From CAZJDV01 sp964544865 (GTDB taxonomy: Bacteria; Chloroflexota; Dehalococcoidia; Lucifugimonadales; CAJWER01), in NCBI GenBank assembly GCA_964544865.1, contig CAZJDV010000081.1:1-10986 (forward strand): 10,986 nucleotides of DNA, given 5' to 3'. The first letter of the stretch is position 1. Each line of letters opens with the position of its first letter. The translations under genes and the position numbers were made by a program. Below are positions 1 to 5,741 of the stretch, piece after piece. The notes below the pieces were generated by a model. It saw nothing but the letters and a program-made list of their open reading frames with translations. It was not told the origin of the DNA and did no database searches.

Positions 1-112
1 GTATCGTCACCCTGTCGCCCCGCGCGACGTGTTTCGCCATCGTGCCTCCCGCGTACATGATCGCGTCTTTCGGATGGCCGCCCAGGTTCAAAATGCTCAG
101 GGATTCTGTCAT
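1..112 (-). CDS. PIG-L/LmbE-family deacetylase, N-terminal part (runs off window)
   Basis: Only the first 37 codons are visible, starting at the ATG at 112-110 and running out of the window at base 1. The N-terminus has the PIG-L/LmbE layout: a short beta strand, a His-Pro-x-Asp motif (HPKD, residues 13-16), then AGGT (residues 21-24) and GDRVTI. Members of this family are zinc-dependent N-deacetylases, such as MshB and GlcNAc-PI deacetylase. In the usual HPDD motif the His and second Asp bind zinc and the first Asp is the general base. Here the first Asp is Lys and the residue after the motif is Ala instead of Glu. The metal ligands are therefore kept while the usual base is missing. A GGGAG lies at 125-129 on this strand, 12 bases from the ATG. 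The gene diverges from the one at 367. The family call is fairly sure; the substrate is unknown. Confidence 0.75.
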   Translation of the reverse strand, partial: MTESLSILNLGGHPKDAIMYAGGTMAKHVARGDRVTI

Positions 113-156
113 GATCTCACAAATCTCCCGTGGATTCCGCGGCGCTGACGCCGACA

Positions 157-162
157 ATTATA
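157..162 (-). promoter_or_regulatory. Probable -10 box of the PIG-L gene
   Basis: A perfect TATAAT reads on the minus strand about 45 bases upstream of the ATG at 112, in an otherwise GC-rich spacer. No good -35 hexamer lies 16-18 bases further up and there is no TGn extension, so the call rests on the -10 match and its position. Transcription would start near 150, where a short CGGCG/CGCCG inverted repeat (140-153) overlaps the start and could be an operator or leader hairpin. Confidence 0.45.
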
Positions 163-366
163 CCTGCGGCACATCCAGAAACACAGCGGCGCGCTACTGA
201 TCCCCCGGTAATCCCACCCATCCTGGCCAGATTCCGCCTATGCGCCGCGAGTTACGCAGGGCGTTATCCCTATTCCTGGACATGTCAAGTCTGGTAGGAT
301 TCTTACGATCCGGCACAGCTGAGAAGCGGCGTACTGAACTGAGCGGAGCCAGCGGGGAAACCAGGC

Positions 367-702
367 ATGACCTACACGCAAGACCCATACTCGCGATTCG
401 AGGAAGCATACCGGTCCGCCTTGAGACAGATGAGACGGAAGAAACCGAAGGACGAGAAGATCTTCGCCCTCGCATCCACCGAGGAGGCTTGCGAGAATTC
501 CGGCGCCGTCGAGTTTACCCCTGATTGGTTGGAGCCGTTTGTGTCCCTCGCGGGCAGCGGCGCCCTACACGACGCCGGCCTGCACCTGAACGGCACCGGT
601 ATCGCGGAGCAGCGATTTCTCGCGGCGCTGGCCCCCGCCATAGCCCACGCGGCGCGCCTGGGATACGTGGAGGGCTACTTCGCCGGCAAAGACGACGACT
701 GA
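367..702 (+). CDS. Hypothetical protein, 111 residues
   Basis: I do not recognise this protein. It is 111 residues long, with no signal peptide and no membrane segment. Residues 1-35 are charged and probably helical, rich in Arg, Lys and Glu. A central part includes TPDWLEPF, and the last 30 residues look like an Ala-rich amphipathic helix ending in an acidic KDDD tail. A purine-rich GGGGA lies about 10 bases before the ATG. The ORF stands alone, divergent from the PIG-L gene and 115 bases before the monooxygenase gene, which has its own promoter. It is preferred over the antisense and shifted frames here because it has a plausible ribosome site and an ordinary soluble-protein composition. 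Whether it is a real gene is moderately sure; its function is unknown. Confidence 0.5.
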   Translation: MTYTQDPYSRFEEAYRSALRQMRRKKPKDEKIFALASTEEACENSGAVEFTPDWLEPFVSLAGSGALHDAGLHLNGTGIAEQRFLAALAPAIAHAARLGYVEGYFAGKDDD

Positions 703-766
703 GTCGGGTTCACGGACCGTGGGAGATTCCTGCCGCGCGGCGCGGGGTCTGCTTCGAGCGGTTTCT

Positions 767-775
767 TGCTATAAT
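767..775 (+). promoter_or_regulatory. Extended -10 promoter of the ABM monooxygenase gene
   Basis: The nonamer TGCTATAAT is a perfect extended -10 element (TGn plus TATAAT at 770-775), 43 bases before the ATG at 818. No clear -35 box sits 16-18 bases upstream, which is normal for extended -10 promoters. Transcription would start near 782. The same nonamer occurs before the DUF503 gene at 8181-8189. Confidence 0.6.
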
Positions 776-817
776 GCCGCTGCGCAAAGTCCGGCGTAGC
801 GGAGGAGATGACATCCC

Positions 818-1156
818 ATGATCTCGATATTCGTTAGCATCAGGGTAAAACCCGGATTCAGAGACAGATTCGTCAAGGCGACCCTCGGCGACGCGCGAGG
901 CTCGGTCGGCGACGAGCCGGGCTGCTACCGGTTCGATGTCCTGAAGGACGCAACGGACCCCGATCTCGTCCACCTCTACGAGGTCTATGAAGACCAGGAC
1001 GCCATCGACGCCCACAGGAAGATGCCGCACTACACGAAGTGGTCCTCCGAGGTGGCGGAATGGCGCGTGGCCGACGGCTCAAGCCGCATCGAGTCCACCA
1101 CCGCCTTCCCAGCCGAAGATGGCTGGCGAGCGCAAAAAGCCCACCTGCTCGACTGA
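818..1156 (+). CDS. Antibiotic biosynthesis monooxygenase (ABM) domain protein
   Basis: This 112-residue protein has the size and pattern of the dimeric alpha+beta-barrel ABM family, which includes YgiN quinol monooxygenase and the autoinducer-2 processing protein LsrG. Visible marks are an N-terminal strand with V-x-I-R-V-K-P-G (residues 6-13), the segment GDEPGCYRFDVL (residues 31-42), the strand HLYEVYEDQDAIDAH (51-65), and HY followed by W near residues 70-75. Such proteins act on small aromatic or quinone-like molecules, or as isomerases, without a metal. The substrate cannot be read from the sequence. A strong GGAGG at 801-805 lies 12 bases before the ATG, and an extended -10 promoter lies at 767-775. 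The frame is intact and ends in TGA. Its neighbours (thioesterase, dehydrogenases) fit small-molecule catabolism. Confidence 0.82.
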   Translation: MISIFVSIRVKPGFRDRFVKATLGDARGSVGDEPGCYRFDVLKDATDPDLVHLYEVYEDQDAIDAHRKMPHYTKWSSEVAEWRVADGSSRIESTTAFPAEDGWRAQKAHLLD

Positions 1157-1200
1157 CTGGGCTGCCGCGAAGAATAGCTCATGCTTCCCAAAGCGGGAGT

Positions 1201-1249
1201 CCAGAGGGGTCCGCCCCGCTGGCAAGGGGTATGGGGGATGTGCCCCATA
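1201..1249. repeat. Two adjacent hairpins in the ABM-thioesterase spacer
   Basis: The 253-base spacer between the monooxygenase and thioesterase genes holds two inverted repeats. The first (1201-1222) pairs CCAG with CTGG and GGGG with CCCC across one A/G mismatch, closing a TCCG tetraloop of the UNCG type. The second (1230-1249) pairs TATGGGG with CCCCATA around a six-base loop and is followed by TAAAAAAC. Neither is followed by a T tract on either strand, so they are not classic terminators. GGGGTATGGGG at the second hairpin resembles the heptamers at 1781-1848 and 8556-8570. This suggests a dispersed repeat element or a structured RNA leader of the thioesterase gene. Confidence 0.45.
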
Positions 1250-1409
1250 TAAAAAACATCCACGGGTGGGCGGGTGGGAACAGTTTGCCTCTGATGCTGA
1301 GACGGTTGTTAAGCGAAGGATGATGGGCACCGAAGCAACCGGCCCTGATGGCTCCCATCTGCGCTCATCCCCTGAGGTCCAGGTCCGAATCCAACCAAGG
1401 CAGGCAACG

Positions 1410-1778
1410 ATGACAACTGAGAATCTGGAACCCGGCCTAAGCGCCACGCTCGAGGTCGAGGTAACGAAAGACCTTACGGTCAATCCGACGGAGCGCCCCG
1501 GCGCGGAGGTGCTGTCAACGCCGTCGCTACTGAGTCTGATGGAGCAGTGCAGCATCAAGACGGTCCACCCTTCCTTGTCCGAGGGCTCCACCACCGTCGG
1601 CTACGCGGCCGACAAACTCAGGCACCTGGCGCCTACGGCGATCGGCGCTACTGTCGTAGTCAGGTCGGTTCTCACCAACGTGGACGGCAACAAGCTCACC
1701 TTCTCGATCGAGGCGTTGGAGGGCGACAAAAAGATCGGCCTCGCGAACCACAGGCGGGCGATCATACCCAGGGACTAG
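1410..1778 (+). CDS. FlK-like acyl-CoA thioesterase (hotdog fold)
   Basis: This 122-residue protein aligns by eye along its whole length with the fluoroacetyl-CoA thioesterase family (FlK, hotdog fold). The catalytic Thr, Glu and His of FlK (Thr42, Glu50, His76) correspond to Thr37 in LSTP, Glu45 in LMEQC and His72 in LRHLAP. The Thr-Glu spacing is identical and the Glu-His spacing differs by one. The end, LANHRRAII, matches the family's final strand. The Phe lid residues that FlK uses to select fluoroacetyl-CoA have no counterpart before Thr37, so hydrolysis of another small acyl-CoA is more likely. The start is the ATG at 1410, with AAGG nine bases upstream. The same frame stays open back to 987, but that part overlaps the monooxygenase gene and looks non-coding. 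The gene may serve the same catabolic set as the dehydrogenase downstream. Confidence 0.8.
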   Translation: MTTENLEPGLSATLEVEVTKDLTVNPTERPGAEVLSTPSLLSLMEQCSIKTVHPSLSEGSTTVGYAADKLRHLAPTAIGATVVVRSVLTNVDGNKLTFSIEALEGDKKIGLANHRRAIIPRD

Positions 1779-1780
1779 CG

Positions 1781-1848
1781 GGGTACAGGGTAAAGGGTTC
1801 AGGGTACGGAGATTTGCCAACCGCGCGTACCCCATACCCCATACTCCA
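1781..1848. repeat. Inverted arrays of a 7-base repeat
   Basis: Directly after the thioesterase stop there are four tandem heptamers: GGGTACA, GGGTAAA, GGGTTCA and GGGTACG (1781-1808). Three heptamers in the opposite sense follow 19 bases later: TACCCCA twice and TACTCCA (1828-1848). The last unit of the left array pairs with CGTACCC (1826-1832) to give a seven-base-pair stem with a 17-base loop. The right arm ends 22 bases before the dehydrogenase coding start. A related run lies at 8556-8570. Heptameric tandem repeats between genes are a known class in cyanobacteria (STRRs); the function here is unknown. Confidence 0.6.
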
Positions 1849-1870
1849 TGCCCGCACCGGCGGTGCTCTC

Positions 1871-2896
1871 CTGAAGGCTGCCGTTTACAAGGGCCGCCGG
1901 CGGCTCAGCGTCGAGGATGTGCCCACGCCCTCTCCCGGTCTGGACCAGGTGCTTGTGCGGGTGAAATACTGCGCCATCTGCGGCACCGACGTGCACGGGT
2001 ACCTCTACAACGCGGTCCCCCCCGGAACGGTCCTGGGGCACGAGTACTGTGAGACCATCGCCGAAGTCGGCCCAGGCGTGCGGGGTTGGACCGTGGGCGA
2101 CCGGGTCGTGGGTGGAGGAGGGGCTGCCCCGCCGGGAGTGGGCAACAACGTCAGGACCGACCCGCGCTATAACTTCCGCACCATGGGCTTCGCCGGCAAA
2201 CCGCTCCGCGCCTATGCCGAGTACGTGGTCATGGAGGGGTGGGAGCCCGTGGCCATACCGGTCGGCGTCAGCGACGAGGCCGCGTCCCTCTGCGAGCCCT
2301 GTGCGGTGGCGGTGCACGCGATGCGGATATCGGGCCTGAAACTGGGGGACACCGTGGCGGTCCTCGGAGGCGGCCCGATCGGGCTGTTCTGCCTGCAGAC
2401 GGCCAGAGCGGCGGGCGCCGGCAGGGTGTTCGTATCGGAGCCCACGCCCGCGCGGCAAGAGGCCGCCCGCCTCCTCGGCGCGGACCCCGTCATCGATCCC
2501 TTGAAAGAAGACGCGGTGGAGAGGGCCGTCTCACTGACCGGCGGCATCGGACCGGACGTGGTGTTCGATTGCGCCGGCGCAGCCACGACCCTCGACCAGG
2601 CTATGAACATGGTCCGACGTGGCGGGCAGGTCGTGCTGGTGGCGCTGGCGTGGGAAAAGACCGCCGTCTTGCCCGTAGACTGGATCGCCCGGGAGATCAA
2701 GCTGCAAGCTTCCTTTGGCTCGCTGCCGGAGGACTGGCGCATAGCCCTGGACCTGATGCGGTCGGGCAAAGTGAGTGTCGGGCCGATGCTCTCTGAGGAC
2801 AGTTTTATCCTTCTGGAAAACATCCAGTAGGCCTTCGAGTCCCTTGTCAAGCCGTCGACGCAGCTTCAGATGGTGGTGAAGCTGCAACGGGACTGA
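1871..2896 (+). pseudogene. Zinc-binding alcohol dehydrogenase, in-frame TAG near the end
   Basis: This is a medium-chain dehydrogenase/reductase of about 341 residues, like threonine or sorbitol dehydrogenases. It oxidises an alcohol with NAD(P). Catalytic zinc motifs are CGTD (Cys37) and GHE (residues 56-58), and the Rossmann motif GGGPIG is at residues 166-171. The usual four-cysteine structural zinc lobe is absent and replaced by a Gly/Pro-rich loop. The frame is cut by TAG at 2828-2830 (codon 320), after LENIQ. Beyond it the same frame continues with AFESLVKPST and ends at TGA 2894-2896, as expected for the family. This suggests a CAG to TAG change in a Gln codon. The expected start, before KAAVYKG, is CTG at 1871 with no ribosome site, so the start codon may also be damaged. 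A protein lacking 22 C-terminal residues could still fold; activity is uncertain. Confidence 0.8.
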
Positions 2897-2987
2897 GCGG
2901 TCCGCCAACAGCGGTGTTCAAGGTGAGGCGAAGCAACGGGCCAGGCGCAGAAGACCAGTCATAGATCGGTACGAGCCTCGGTCAATC

Positions 2988-2995
2988 GGGAGGAG
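2988..2995 (+). promoter_or_regulatory. Ribosome binding site fixing the start at 3003
   Basis: GGGAGGAG lies seven bases before the ATG at 3003. It is one of the best Shine-Dalgarno matches in the window and is the main reason for reading the interrupted frame 3003-3344 as a former gene rather than empty spacer. Confidence 0.6.
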
Positions 2996-3002
2996 CACCA
3001 GA

Positions 3003-3344
3003 ATGCTTCCGCAGCGCCCCGATCTGCCCGATCAAAGGCGGCCCGAGCCCGCTTCCCGTCGCTTTAAGGGGATTCGCAGAACTTCCCGAGGTGCTAAGCC
3101 GAAGTAGGGCTGGAAGTCGGCGATAGTTAAGACCGTTGGTGGACTGCTCCTAGGTGGCCTGGGAGTCTGGCTAATCCAGAGCGGCATCGGAGGTGAAGGA
3201 GGCGGCCAGCTCAGGGCAATAAGACCGGGCCTGATCATCGAGATCGCACTGATTCTGGCGGGCATTGCGAACCTGGGTTCCGGTCTGTTGTGGCTCGCCA
3301 GGCCGCCGCTGAGGCGTCTCCTACGGTCCAGCCCGCCCGAGTGA
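3003..3344 (+). pseudogene. Small two-helix membrane protein with in-frame TAG
   Basis: This frame spans 114 codons from ATG 3003 to TGA 3342-3344 and is interrupted once, by TAG at 3105-3107 (codon 35). Before the stop is a basic, proline-rich cytoplasmic-type segment. After it comes GWKSAIVK, then a hydrophobic glycine-rich helix (GGLLLGGLGVWLI), a short polar loop, a second helix (LIIEIALILAGIANLGSGLL) and a basic tail. The strong Shine-Dalgarno at 2988-2995, the two well-formed membrane segments and the continuous frame argue that it was a real gene. The stop could derive from CAG or TGG by one transition. There is no ATG or GTG restart after the stop. I do not recognise the family. The minus-strand frame over the same bases has no comparable signals. 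Confidence 0.55.
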
Positions 3345-3363
3345 GCCGATAGACAGCCCGCCC

Positions 3364-3378
3364 CGGGAGCGCCTCCCG
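3364..3378. other. Short GC hairpin after the membrane protein gene
   Basis: CGGGAG and CTCCCG form a perfect six-base-pair stem around a CGC loop, 20 bases after the stop of the membrane protein frame. No T tract follows, so it is at most a weak or factor-assisted terminator. The rest of 3345-3439 shows no gene. Confidence 0.3.
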
Positions 3379-3439
3379 CTACGCTCGTCACACGTCACGT
3401 GCCCTTCTACTCCGCGGCGACCCCTACGTCCATCCGCGG

Positions 3440-3496
3440 GCATTCGATTCTCTGATCAAGCCCTCGACGCGGCTTCAGACGGCGGTGAAGCGGTGA
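3440..3496 (+). pseudogene. C-terminal remnant of a second alcohol dehydrogenase
   Basis: The 18 codons before TGA 3494-3496 read AFDSLIKPSTRLQTAVKR. This closely matches the last codons of the dehydrogenase at 1871-2896 (AFESLVKPSTQLQMVVK, 2831-2881), with many synonymous and non-synonymous differences. It is therefore a diverged paralogue, not a fresh duplication. Nothing upstream (3345-3439) matches the rest of a dehydrogenase in this frame. The gene body appears to have been lost by deletion or replaced by the 3003-3344 segment, leaving only the tail 36 bases before the SDR start. It probably marks a former dehydrogenase-SDR operon. Confidence 0.65.
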
Positions 3497-3532
3497 GGGA
3501 AAGGGCACAACAACCGATAGGAGATCGGCGCC

Positions 3533-4318
3533 ATGCAGCACCCGTTCGAAGGCAAGGTCGCGATAGTAACGGGCGGTAACTCGGGCATTGGGAGAGCCAC
3601 GGCGGTGAGGTTAGCCGCGAAAGGGGCGCGTGTCACGATAGCGGCTCGCCGCGCGGACGAAGGCCACGAGACCGTGGAGATAATCCGGGCCGCGGGAGGC
3701 GAGGCGATTTTCGTTCCGACCGACGTTTCACAGGAGTCGCAGATCGAGGCGATGGTGCAGAAAACCATCGAGATATTTGGCGGGCTCGACTACGCATTCA
3801 ACAACGCCGGCGTACTCGGACCGGTGGGGTCTGTACTCACCGACATCACCGAGGAGGCGTGAGACCGGGTGATAGACGTCAACCTGAAGGGCGTGTGGCT
3901 GAGCATGAAATACGAGATACCGGAGATGCTCAAAGGCGGGGGCGGGACCATCGTCAACGACTCCTCGGTAGCCGGGCTGTTGGGAGCCGCAAACTTCGCT
4001 TACTCGGCCAGCAAACACGGGATGATCGGCCTGACAAAGACGGCGGCACTAGCCTACGCGCAGCAGGGCATCCGGGTCAACGCCGTCTGTCCGGGCATTA
4101 TCCGTAGACCTATGGTGGAGCCTTGCGGACGCCAGGGAAGTCCGGAAGAGATCGCAGGGGCCGTATTGTGGCTGTGCTCGGACGAGGGCTCCTTCGTCAC
4201 CAGCATCGCGATGCCGGTCGACGGCGGCTTCGGCCTGGCAGGGCGCCACCATGATCTTAGTCGGCCGCGATGCTCTCCTACGCTCTCAGGCCCATCGCGT
4301 AGATACGCCGCAGGGTGA
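3533..4318 (+). pseudogene. Short-chain dehydrogenase/reductase (SDR), TGA at a conserved Trp
   Basis: This is a classical SDR, an NAD(P)-dependent oxidoreductase of the FabG-like type. It has TGGNSGIG (residues 13-20), NNAG (90-93), Asn117 in VNLKG, Ser144 and the YSASK active site (Tyr157, Lys161). The ATG at 3533 follows AGGAG by nine bases. TGA at 3860-3862 (codon 110) sits exactly where the family almost always has Trp, before DRVIDVNLKG, so a TGG to TGA change is likely. Two more defects follow. The substrate lid seems shortened: MVEP runs straight into CGRQGSPEE, where roughly 15-22 residues are usual. After GGF (ending at 4231) the normal early stop is missing and 28 unrelated residues run into the convergent exporter gene. 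Without readthrough the product is a 109-residue cofactor-binding fragment. It is probably a decayed gene. Confidence 0.82.
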
Positions 4319-5546
4319 CGAGCCTCCAGCTAAAGAACATGACCGCGATGAATGCCACGCCGCCGACTGCGAGAAGCAGTTGGGCGTTGATGAGGTCCGA
4401 CAGCGCGCCGTTGAAAAGGTTCGCCGTCGCCATCATGCCGCCTATGTGCACCGAGTAGACGGCCCCCACGCGCCCTCGGACCTCGTCCAGCACGATGGAC
4501 TGGATCATCGTGTGGGTCAGCGTCATGAAGCCGGCCTGGGTGGCGCCCATGCCCGCGGCGGCGAGAAGGGCCGCCGGCATGTTGCCGGACATGGCCAGCA
4601 CCACCTGGGCCAGGCCGCTTAGCGCGCCCAGGCCCAGGAAGAGGCGGCCCTTGGCCGATTCGCTTCGCACCCCGGCCAGGACCAATACGGACGCCAGTGC
4701 GCCGGTGCCCACCGCCATCATCAGGTAGGTGAATCCCGCTCCCTCCGCGTCGAGCTGCTGCCTGGAGAGCACGGGCAGCATCGATTCGAACGACATCGTT
4801 AGCCCGCAGTGGAAGAAGGCGAGGAGCATTATGGACAGCAGGGTAGGCGTGCGATAGACGTACACCAGCCCCGCGATGAGGTTGCTCGCCAGGCTCTGAG
4901 TCCGGTCGATCCTTCCGGTCGAGGCGGTGCGTATCCGAAGCGCCTGCACCAGGCTGACCACGTAAAAGGCGCTGCAAATGAAGAACGTGCCCTCCAGGCT
5001 GGTCCTGCCCAGCATCGGGGCGATCGCCGCCGGGCCCAGCAGGCGCGATCCGAGTCCGGCGGCCTGGCTCAACGCGATACCGTTCAACAGGAGCGGCTTA
5101 GGCACCAGGTTTGGGATGAGGGCCTGGGTCGCGGGCATCTGGGCCGCGCGCGCCGAGCCGTTGACGAACGCCAGCGCCACCAGCATCCAGATCTCCACAC
5201 CGCCCGTCAGCACCAGCACACCAAGCACCAGGTTGTGCGCCACGTTCAGCGCGAACATCGACGCGATAACGCTACGGCGGTCGAACCGGTCCGACAGGTA
5301 CCCGCTGAGCGGCGTTACCAGTACCCGCGGGATCATCGCCGCGAAGGTGACGACACCGACCCAAAGCGAGGATTCCGAGATGTTGTAGACGAGCCATCCG
5401 CGGGCGACTATGAGCGCCCACGCCGCCGCTCCCGCCGACAGGCTGGCGATCCACATGTTGCGGTAGTCTCGATACGCCAGCGCCGCCAAGTATTGGGAGG
5501 CCAACGACCGATAGCCGCTCGTTTTTTTGGATCTCACGTTTCCCAT
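4278..5546 (-). CDS. MFS transporter (EntS-like MFS_3 exporter type)
   Basis: This intact protein of 422 residues carries about 10-12 hydrophobic segments along its length, as expected for the major facilitator superfamily. The cytoplasmic loop motif A is visible as GYLSDRFDRR (residues 82-91), after the first two helices. The opening RDYRNMWIASL and the overall pattern resemble the enterobactin exporter (EntS)/MFS_3 group, so proton-driven export of a small molecule across the inner membrane is likely. The substrate is not readable. The start at 5546 has only a weak GAGAG four bases upstream. The stop at 4278-4280 lies inside the extended 3' end of the convergent SDR, a 41-base tail-to-tail overlap. 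It lies 195 bases downstream of the metallopeptidase-like gene on the same strand, with a hairpin between them. Confidence 0.88.
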   Translation of the reverse strand: MGNVRSKKTSGYRSLASQYLAALAYRDYRNMWIASLSAGAAAWALIVARGWLVYNISESSLWVGVVTFAAMIPRVLVTPLSGYLSDRFDRRSVIASMFALNVAHNLVLGVLVLTGGVEIWMLVALAFVNGSARAAQMPATQALIPNLVPKPLLLNGIALSQAAGLGSRLLGPAAIAPMLGRTSLEGTFFICSAFYVVSLVQALRIRTASTGRIDRTQSLASNLIAGLVYVYRTPTLLSIMLLAFFHCGLTMSFESMLPVLSRQQLDAEGAGFTYLMMAVGTGALASVLVLAGVRSESAKGRLFLGLGALSGLAQVVLAMSGNMPAALLAAAGMGATQAGFMTLTHTMIQSIVLDEVRGRVGAVYSVHIGGMMATANLFNGALSDLINAQLLLAVGGVAFIAVMFFSWRLVTLRRIYAMGLRA

Positions 5547-5597
5547 CGACTCTCTGGCGACCTGTCGCTGACTTAGTGAAGGCCCTGCCGGCAGCGG

Positions 5598-5622
5598 GGG
5601 GGATCGCGAATGGCGATCCCTC
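5598..5622. other. Strong hairpin between the metallopeptidase and MFS genes
   Basis: GGGATCGC (5600-5607) and GCGATCCC (5613-5620) pair perfectly around the five-base loop GAATG. One G-U pair and one more G-C pair extend the stem to about ten pairs. It lies after the stop of the metallopeptidase-like gene and before the exporter start on the minus strand. No T run follows on the minus strand, so it may be a factor-dependent terminator, an RNA stability element or an operator. The rest of 5547-5741 shows nothing clear. Confidence 0.4.
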
Positions 5623-5741
5623 GCCGCGACCCCGGCGCCTCTTGCCGGAGATCAGGATACATACTTCCAGACCGACGCGCACGTTGGACCGTTCTTCCTC
5701 AACGGCCGGCCCACGACTCGATGCCACCTGGACAGGCGAGT

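Noticed and set aside
1230..1260. Rho-independent terminator after the monooxygenase gene
   Set aside because: The hairpin is followed by A residues, not T, on the plus strand. On the minus strand the T run precedes rather than follows the stem.
987..1409. Upstream extension of the thioesterase frame to a 263-residue protein
   Set aside because: The extension overlaps the monooxygenase gene in another frame, is Pro/Thr/Arg-rich and crosses the hairpin spacer. The FlK-like domain starts cleanly at ATG 1410.
1547..1870. Upstream extension of the dehydrogenase to ATG 1547
   Set aside because: It overlaps the thioesterase gene and the heptamer repeats, with no domain. The family begins at KAAVYKG, coded from 1871.
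3032..3391. Minus-strand 119-residue ORF
   Set aside because: The Pro/Arg/Ser-rich composition is typical of antisense GC-rich DNA. The plus strand has the ribosome site and membrane helices.
4809..5576. Plus-strand 255-residue ORF opposite the MFS gene
   Set aside because: It is an antisense shadow of an intact transporter, extremely rich in Arg and His with no recognisable pattern.
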